From the NCBI GenBank assembly GCA_038503075.1, contig JBCAML010000012.1, positions 1,364,001 to 1,428,000 on the forward strand: a DNA stretch of 64,000 nucleotides, read 5' to 3'. The number at the start of each line of letters is the position of its first letter. Position 1 is the first letter of the stretch. The notes under the pieces were generated by a model. It did not search any database. It had not been told where the DNA came from and saw only the letters and a program-made list of their open reading frames with translations. Shown one piece after another: positions 56,859 to 64,000 of the stretch. The translations under genes and the position numbers were made by a program. This DNA is from Gyromitra esculenta. Lineage: Eukaryota; Ascomycota; Pezizomycetes; Pezizales; Discinaceae.

Positions 56859-57034
56859 TCCGCACCATGGCCTAACAGTCATGGTGGTCCGGCCGGGAAT
56901 GACGACAACCTGCAACAATATGCGTTCAAATCTCCATCCGGGCACAATTATGTAGCCACGTATTCATCAGGGAAAGACGTAGTCACTGCAATGGGCGAGG
57001 GATATGGGCGAGGGTGCAGTGATGAACTTTTTGT
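56859..57034 (+). mobile_element. tRNA-derived SINE, subfamily B, copy 2
   Basis: TCCGCACCATGGCCTAACAG, then GACAACCTGCAACAATATGC, the B-box-like GCGTTCAAATCTCC, the body GACGTAGTCACTGCAATGGG, GCGAGGG repeated, and the end GATGAACTTTTTGTAG. Most of its length matches the copy at 54.9 kb. Confidence 0.82.
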
Positions 57035-59018
57035 AGTTTCCGCACGCTCTACCCTCTTTTTATTTCACGCTATCGTTGGCAGGATGAGTAACGCGGCCCA
57101 ACAACTCTATCGATCGCTGTCGTAGGTAGCGATACAATCTTGGTGCTGGTTTATAAATCATACACCCGGCCCGCCATTTATCACAGTTTAGTATTGCCGA
57201 TACATTCGTGCTATGCAGCTGCTCACGATGTATTTCCTTAGCATCTCAATTGCCTGCGATTGGTAGGCAGGTATAGTTTCTCATATATATACTCTTAATA
57301 GCATACTTCCAAATTTCCGTTCGCCGCCTGCCAGTCCCGGAGTCATGCTTGGGAGAGCCTGCACCAGGAATGTTTTTCTTGCACTGATAAGGAATCACTT
57401 GGTGCTCGCGAGCCTTGTGCACATACTAGGAAATAATGTTTACATCTACATACGATTCTCATGTTAGTATGTCTCACCAGCATATCGACGGAGAGAGCAA
57501 TATCGATGTAGGCGCTTCATAGAACAATCTTCAACAATTTTGCAGGTGACTTCCAGTCCTTGATTGCGGTTCATACAACTGATCCTGATCACGAAATAAG
57601 ACTCCTGTTACGTTTCCAACGAGGTCGTGTACAGCATAAGCCAGCCACACCAACGCAAAACCCGAGCTGTGAAATCTCCCCTCCCATCGCTGCGCAGCTC
57701 AGAACGGCTCTGGCAGCTAAGTGCTGATTCTGGGCTCGGCATACGGTGAATATTTGTGCCGGGAGACACATGGAGCAGTGGTACGGTCTCGGGCGGAAGA
57801 AACCCGCATAAGAGGAGAGTCCAACCTCTGATCAATACCTGCCTCGCATATGCAACACAGTATAGGGCGAAGCTCTATAGGCCATTCCTCCCAGCTCGTA
57901 CTTGACAGGACTAAAAGGCACAATTAATTTAGTCTATAACACACGGTGCAAATAGAAAGCGAATCACCAACACGACGATATTACACAAATTAAGAAATCA
58001 GGAGCATTATCAGATTGCTCATATGCTATCGCTCGAAGCCATCTGGCCCCGTCTCTCATCGAGGACTTTTGGAGCTCAGAAACTAGAGGCCAAGCTGCAA
58101 CGCCGGACGGAAGAGATGGTTTCCGGTTGATATTTACTTCTAGTCACTGTGCAGATACACTCTCCAGCGACAGCGATGTCACACCCCACCCGGCACCTGA
58201 GAGAATGGATTGCCATAGATTTATAGCTTCAAGAGCGAAAGGATACATCGGCAAGTCTTTACTCGTGGTGTGTCCACCTTCGTACCTGCTATGTTCCTGT
58301 TGGTTGTTGTAACTATGTGAGATCTATTTCTCGCTATTTGAATGCCACCCCCAGAGACCACTGTAAACCCCGAACCGCGTTAGATCCATCTAGCTTTCCT
58401 TGATCATTCCCCCGCGAATTCCGTTTTCGAGGGGGAGCACTGCGTATTGTATGCGTTTTATGCGCGGTCAATGGTTCCATGGCGCATTTGGCTTGCTCTG
58501 GGAATCGCGTGGACCATCCGCCCTACCGGTACCGCTCAGCGTCTAGGCCGAGTACCACCGGTCAGTTGCTCTATAGGTATATCAAGGATATCTAAAATTC
58601 GACAATTTTTTCAACTTCTTGAGATCTCAATTGCTATATGAATATCTCCTATATGACAAGTAAAGTATTGAGATCTCAGCATGCATGTCCGATGCGGTAT
58701 GATTTTGATATCTCTTACGTATCAAACAAACGCACATCTTCTCGGGCGAATAAGGTGTTCCGAGCACTGATCGCAGCCCGCATAACTGAGTCACAAACAA
58801 TCAAGAGTTGTGGCAAGAATGGAGGAATACAGGGCCGAAAAGTATAGTCAAAAGCAGGTTTATTAAACAAGGAAAGTTATGTCGAACGGGAGGAATGGAT
58901 ATGAGCTGTTGAAAATGGAAACATGAGAAGTTGGGGAATGAGAGAGTATTGTTGATAGGTTCAGGGAGGGAGGGAGGACATTTTGAATAGACGAACCTAA
59001 CACTCTGGCGTATCAAGG
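57035..59018. other. Stretch without a recognisable gene
   Basis: Three overlapping minus-strand frames at 57589-57923 and short plus ORFs at 58127-58847. Two GAGATCTCA palindromes lie about 50 bp apart (58619 and 58671). The part after 58850 is purine-rich. Confidence 0.45.
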
Positions 59019-59362
59019 AAGTGAGATGTTTGGGATGGGAGGGTTGCGGATTTGATTATGGGGAAAGAAAGTGTGAATGAGGAAGAAAGTGGATGATGAA
59101 GAGATAAGTCTTGAGCGGCGAGGAGTTGATTTTAAGAATTCAGACTGGTGGAGAAGCGGGGGCGGAAGAGTGTGAGAAAGAGGTGATGTATGAGGATGAT
59201 GTGACAGACGAGTATGAAGGATATGACAGTCGTGACTAAATTATTTTCGAGTTTTTGTTGTTTTTGTTTTTACTTGTTCCCCGTAGTTTTAGTGCTTGTC
59301 GCCATAGCCCAAGTATTAGATGCGTTGAATGATTAATCTGTCTATCTGTCTATCTAGCCCGC
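59019..59362 (+). mobile_element. 5'-truncated LINE copy, plus orientation
   Basis: G/A-rich ORF2-end sequence, a T-rich block, GTCGCCATAGCCCAAG, then GATGCGTTGAATGATTAATC and a (TCTG/TCTA)n tail. The flanks CACTCTGGCGTATCAAGG (59001-59018) and CACTGGTATCAAGG (59365-59378) look like a target duplication that has since changed by small indels. It and the micro-insertion are the only plus-strand copies. Confidence 0.75.
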
Positions 59363-59379
59363 GTCACTGGTATCAAGGC

Positions 59380-60426
59380 ATTTCCAGGACTGTGCGTCGA
59401 GTGCAGGATCTTTCTAGCCCGGCCAATCTTACAACGTCAATTCCTGATCAGAGTTAAACTTGATATCAAACGTCCAATTATTAGTTGTCCACTGCCGGTT
59501 CCATTGAGGGATATAGTGTAATGTTATATGAGTAGCGTATAGCATACCTAACGGTACCATGCATAGCACCACTATTGAAGCGCGGTGGTTCCAGCGCAGT
59601 ATACCTAGCGCTTCTTTAGCCACAATGGTCATGCTCGAGGGCCCGACTGGATGCCGGCACAGCTGTAGAGTATCTATGAGATCGCAGTGCTCAAAAGATG
59701 GCATTTATACCACGGCAATGGAACATGGACAAAGCTGAATACCTACCGCCAGCGAAGCATACAACATAGACGGTGCTAATCTCAACTATGGAGTGCAAAG
59801 CGCATCACAATATCAGGCATGTTTCTAATCATATAGGGTACCTACCCAAGTACAGTCGCGATCACAAGCATTCTTCAGATTTTATACACAGGTCTCCATG
59901 GAACTGCATACATCTACCTAGTATACATATCGCTACCAGCGCTATGTCCTTGCTCCAGGGGTTCCCCGCGAACCTGATCGTAGACCATATCCTTGTTCTT
60001 GCTTCTCGATTGGCTTCGGCATTGAAGTGGTTCCGGAACTTATTCCCGTTCTAACTGTTGGCTTGCGTTTAAGGGCTGCACGGCGACTACATTCTTCGTG
60101 GATGTAGGAGTGCAGGTATGTAGCTATTGGATATTGATCAGAACCAAGAAATGTTGGCACCTACTTGATTCTGTACTAAGTGACAGAAATTTGAAAGCCA
60201 GGCTCAGAAACAGGCTTGAGAGCTTATTGTTCTCAATGTGCAGAAGATACTGATCCGTGGTCGAACATTCCTAGACCAATGCCGAATAGCTAAGACTACA
60301 TGAGCAAGTCATGAAAGCTCAACTCATTCGACTAGCTCCTGTCTTTGTTTGGGTGAGATGAGAAACTTTATTAATTACAAGCGATAATCTGACTCCGCCC
60401 ACGAGAGCCTGTAAGGATTGTTTGCC
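59380..60426. other. Stretch without a recognisable gene
   Basis: ORFs at 59429-59704 (minus) and 59773-60054 (plus), no motifs. Confidence 0.5.
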
Positions 60427-60687
60427 ATGTTTCTCCTTCTTCCGTTAGCGATTGATCTCAATGCCAGTTGCTATGGATGTAGCCAAAGGAAATCAATTGT
60501 AATAGTCACAAATGACATGCTCGATACTAGTGATACTTTCTATATCTATGAACTACGCGTCCATTTAACTTGCCAGTCTCGCGTTCTGTATCTTTATGAA
60601 ATTCCCGGATTCCTATTCATACACCAAATCGATATACGAAACGCAAGGAGGACCTACAGTCGGGGAAATTTACGGCGATGCTGGTAA
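60427..60687 (+). CDS. Putative small secreted protein with a YxC motif
   Basis: An 86-residue ORF from the ATG at 60427. MFLLLPLAIDLNAS would act as a secretion signal (short, no basic n-region, one Asp inside, so not ideal). Right after it stands CYGC, a Y-x-C motif at the position typical of YxC-type effector candidates of haustorium-forming fungi. Two further Cys (LTCQ, RRCW) could pair. The mature protein is only about 70 residues. Chance is a serious alternative given the number of small ORFs in the window. Confidence 0.3.
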   Translation: MFLLLPLAIDLNASCYGCSQRKSIVIVTNDMLDTSDTFYIYELRVHLTCQSRVLYLYEIPGFLFIHQIDIRNARRTYSRGNLRRCW

Positions 60688-61317
60688 CGCATGAACATAA
60701 GCGGTTGTTACGCACCCAAGATCGCCCAAAGAAATTGATCAATAGGTAACCGGACCTACTTAAACAGTATCAGAGTCCGGTATTCCATTTTGGGAGGGTT
60801 AGGTATCCGGAAGCAATGGGATGCGCTACGACAGCGAATTTTCTGTGCAGAACAACGCAAAGCCTCTGCAATGTCCTAATACGTCACGAAAGCAATCTGC
60901 CGACAGAGCGAAGATCCTGTTGTTAGGTGTTGACGGGGTCCGCGATACGCATAAGAAGGACAACCCGCACTACCCACTATCCCAAAATATCTGGTAACGG
61001 GATATTGCGGCGGTAGGTATCGCCGACGAAAGGATCCATGGCAACACGATTTCAATCTGCTTTTATCACTACCAGGTATGGTGAGTATCGAGGAACGATT
61101 GGCAGCAAACCCAATGATTTTTCCCTTGAACCTATTTTAGGAAAGGCTGAGTATTATTCGCCACAACGGGCGCATTGAGGATTTGACTCCAATCAACTTT
61201 CAATGCGTGTCAGCATTTTGTAGCACGCAATGCTGTGCATGCCGGTCGGGACCGCCTGGGCACGGGGTCTGAGAACGCATTATATATGAATTTCAAGACC
61301 CCGGTGTGAATTACCGC
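60688..61317. other. Stretch without a recognisable gene
   Basis: No ORF of note. Confidence 0.5.
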
Positions 61318-61600
61318 GCATTTAACCTGTCATCAAATAACAAAAAGTTCACCATCTGCATTGTAGCTTTGATATGCCCATACTGCAGTCTGCATTGTAG
61401 CTTTGTCATGCCCATACTGCAGTGGCTACATCTTTATTCGCCGTGCCGGGGAGTTGAACCGGTGGTGTCGAGGATTGTCGTACTTCGACCGGAGCACCTA
61501 GACTACTACGCCATAGTGCCGGTGAAATCTTACCGTTATCGGGATACTTATGCACGATTCTACCCGAACTCCCGGTTTGCGCCCGCCATCCAGCTAACCG
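61318..61600 (-). mobile_element. tRNA-derived SINE, subfamily A, copy 4
   Basis: Minus strand: 5' extension with TAGCTGGATGGCGGGCGC, head CCGGCACTATGGCGTAGTAG, B-box-like CCGGTTCAACTCCCC, two 34-bp body units and GGTGAACTTTTTGTTATTTG. A short insertion (near 61463-61475) lengthens the spacing between the two boxes relative to copies 2 and 3. Confidence 0.85.
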
Positions 61601-62509
61601 TACCAAGTTGGCATACATCCAGGCTCTAAAATCACAATACCGCGACCCAACAACTACAATTTTATAAAAATTGAACGAACATTCAGGTACATTTAATAAG
61701 CATAGGTACTAATGTCAAAAACATATCTCGATGCTTGACATGCTAATAGAATAGACATGAGTGATTTATTATGCGATACTGTTAGATTTTGCACTCCCTC
61801 CTCCACTTATTCTCTACCACCAACAGGGTGAAAGTCCGGCTACTTGTCAAGATGCATTACAGATGATATTCTGGATTTGTAAGAATACGGTTAACATTTT
61901 CTAGGAGTAAGTTAACACGGTCGCTCAACTACCTCCACCCCTCCCAAGTAGCAGATCCAGCCATGCTTTGTGCTCCTACTTATTCTGTACCTCGTTTCAC
62001 TCATCGATCGGTTTTGTACGGCGTATGCCGTAGCTTGCTTCGTGTTCTTGTTTCTTCCGTGGATTATTTACCGCGTACGGCTTGTTTCGTCCGTATGTTC
62101 GTTTTGTTTGTTCTCAGAAGCTGGCAGGCAATCTCGTAGGTAGCGCGCTCTGCTCCCACTGAAGCTAGACTCGGCCGCCTAAGGTATAGGCCAATAATCT
62201 CATATCTTCTTAAGACTAAATACATTAAAGGGTGAAAATGTAGCTTTGTACGTACCATATATTCTCGGATATCAGATTAAGGTGTAGTGTAGCGCGCCAG
62301 ACAAGTATCCACAGCATATAGCTCAGTCACAGGCATCAAGCATATCGCGCATCACATGCATGCAGAGCAACACCTTGACACAGGCATCAGGCACAAGCTC
62401 TCGGTATGGCAGGCTTCTAAGCACTATAAGGCTCAGGACAAACATTTCTCAATAGAGGGATAGCAAAAGAGTCACATGGTATTTGTTATACTAATACTAA
62501 CTACGAGGG
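61601..62509. other. Stretch without a recognisable gene
   Basis: Only a 64-codon minus frame at 62064-62258. It may be part of the decayed copia element whose gag lies just beyond, but no pol motif was found. Confidence 0.45.
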
Positions 62510-63215
62510 GTTTTCAGTAACATAGGCCGTACCAGCACTGATTTGAACTGCCTCTGGCTCTTCTAGTCCAGCCCCTCGCGCGGCTTTGTATTTATCTGCT
62601 CCCTTCATGACTTTACAATCTACAATCATGTGCCCAAATCTGACACACTAGAAGCATTTCGATAGTGGTTTGAACATCTGCATCCTTACAGTGTAGCGAA
62701 TGGTACCACGAGCGCGAGAGTGGAATCGATCACGGTCACCACTTTGGTAGTAGGAGGATAAAGAAAGTCAAGAAGTGAGGGTTGTGCTTGAGCTATTGGA
62801 ATCATCGAATTGTTCGTTCTTCATTGACTGCACTTCTTCTAGGAGGGTTTCCGTAAAGTGGGTGTACGTTCCCAAGACGACAGACCAGTGTGTAATGATC
62901 CTGAGGATCGTTCTATAGCTAGGAGGCAGTGTGGTCAGAAGGTGTGATAACCTTCCGGGTGTCTATTGCATATGGAGTATTGGCTAGCTCCTTCAGGCAG
63001 TTGGTGAGCCTCATGATGTGGTTGCAAAGGCTTGTTCCGGTGGCAGGGAGACACCTGTTGTTGAGACGCTGCGTGGCGGTAATCTGCCCAGCGTGGGTGT
63101 TGACAGTATCGAGTTTCTCTTTGGGGATTCTCCACATCTCGGCAGGATCCTACATGTCGTAAATGTGGACCTAGATCGTAGAGGTGCAAGAAAACATATT
63201 CATGCCATGCGCTTC
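62510..63215 (-). pseudogene. Decayed Ty1/copia gag
   Basis: Hand translation of the minus strand gives, in order: AEMWRIPKEKLDTVNTHAGQ, GTSLCNHIMRLTNCLKELAN and YAIDTRKV. After a one-base frameshift it continues HLLTTLPPSYRTILRIITHW and LLEEVQSMKNEQF, then a stop, then an Arg-rich stretch (RDRFHSRARG). A CCHC zinc knuckle at 62615-62656 follows, where the third residue is a TAG stop (CF-stop-CVRFGHMIVDC), then KGADKYKAARGAG..EEPEAVQ. This is the copia gag layout (UBN2-type domain with LPPSY, then knuckle). It would form the particle shell. Two stops and a frameshift make it dead. The LINE tail at 63263 lies just upstream. Confidence 0.8.
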
Positions 63216-63257
63216 TCTAGTTGGTTGGTCGTATTCCATAAGGCCTCAATTGATGTT

Positions 63258-63325
63258 AGATAAATATTTCATACGCACATCCAACCCTTACGTTATAGCG
63301 GTTAGTTAATGCGATAAACGAACTC
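63258..63325 (-). mobile_element. Short LINE 3' remnant
   Basis: CGCACATCCAACCCTTACG then TTATAGCGGTTAGTTAATGC on the plus strand correspond to the family 3' end. The tetranucleotide tail has decayed to TTAGATAAATATTTCATA. No target duplication found; edges approximate. Confidence 0.65.
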
Positions 63326-64000
63326 CAATGTAGAGGCATCTCCATTTTACCGTGAGAGCAGTTACACCTCTCGGCCGGGACAACAGTGGCAGTAGCTGTA
63401 GGGACATTGACGTTCATGGCGAGCAGTGAGATCGAGATTGAGGCTCAAAATGAGGCTCAAAAGCTTAAATCGATGGGGAGAGAAAGTACGCAGACATGAC
63501 AGGAAATACACAAGAATGGCGGAATAGCGGCATTGATTTTAATAGCGCGAAGCCGGGCTCATAACCTGTTGCAATACTGGGGCACGATGAAAGTATTAGA
63601 CTTGATTGCTTGCCTGCTTGCTTATTTTGTTGCTTACGAGAGGTGGGCATACGTATGGCGCGCGCAACTATAGGCCTCGACTATTTCTTTGAGCTCCAAT
63701 GCCGAGTTTCTTAATAGAGCAAACTATTGAAGCAAAGCCGAATAATCTCTAGATACATACTCTAAACACCATGTACCCCAGTATTGGGCTAATACGTTTG
63801 TGGCTGTGGCAGAATTAGACCTCATTTTGGGTGTAAACAGCCCATGCGAAACGTTCCAAAAGGTGCCGCGATCATGATGAGATATACGCGGAGGATAATA
63901 GTATCGCACTCCATTATTTGAAGCTAATATATGCGTCAAGAGCATCAGATGGTACATTCTTGACAAGAAGTACCTCTAAAAACATCGATGGTAGAATTAT
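63326..64000. other. Stretch without a recognisable gene
   Basis: Minus-strand frames at 63465-63650 and 63724-63966 only, without motifs. Confidence 0.5.

Noticed and set aside
1..64000. CRISPR array, bacterial operon, ribosome-binding sites or phage
   Set aside because: No regularly spaced direct repeats and no bacterial gene organisation; introns and retroelements mark a eukaryote.

Overview
The window looks like a transposon-rich, gene-poor stretch of a filamentous fungal genome, most likely an ascomycete. Three points support this. Two spliced genes have short introns (47-97 bp) with GTATGT/GTAGGT donors and CTAAC/CTGAC-like branch sites. There is a Tad/I-type LINE with APE endonuclease, reverse transcriptase and RNase H. 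There are also fungal-style copia LTRs, tRNA-derived SINEs and a hAT-type MITE. Many transposon fossils, few genes and several short ORFs with signal-peptide-like starts would fit a powdery mildew (Erysiphales), but that is an inference that only a database search can settle. No bacterial, organellar, rRNA or CRISPR signal was seen.

Layout. 0-7.8 kb is mostly empty, with a solo copia LTR (1827-2077, perfect 5-bp target duplication), a GC-rich patch with a small ORF (2.4-3.0 kb) and a SINE at 6.5 kb. 7,841-14,610 is a full-length LINE on the minus strand inside a perfect 14-bp target duplication. Its ORF1 and ORF2 overlap as TAATG, its 5' UTR carries nine GATAAG motifs, and it is disabled by a few frameshifts. 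17.4-23.0 kb holds two diverged, broken copies of an unknown Ser/Thr/Gln-rich gene family, with a possible secreted-protein gene between them on the other strand. 26.5-30.1 kb is the best host-type gene, a three-exon ORF for about 1170 residues of unknown function. 30-36 kb is sparse apart from an effector-like pseudogene and, at 35.4-36.0 kb, tandem inverted repeats, a TATA/CT-rich promoter and a G-quadruplex-prone minisatellite.

37-45 kb contains dated LINE tails with target duplications (including a 23-bp micro-insertion), two SINEs and a second LTR. 45.0-48.9 kb is a GC-rich island with a three-exon gene for a secreted or membrane-anchored, largely disordered protein. 49-64 kb holds copia remnants (integrase-like at 52 kb, gag at 62.5-63.2 kb), a 417-bp hAT MITE with an 8-bp target duplication, three SINEs, two LINE tails and a small YxC-type secreted ORF.

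The elements fit together as a LINE family that supplies the machinery, many 5'-truncated copies of it, and a SINE family with a shared 3' end different from that of this LINE. The SINEs therefore probably use another partner. The most original items are the unknown spliced genes, the diverged paralogue pair, the 23-bp LINE insertion, the GATA-motif LINE promoter and the SINE whose body grows by 34-bp duplications.
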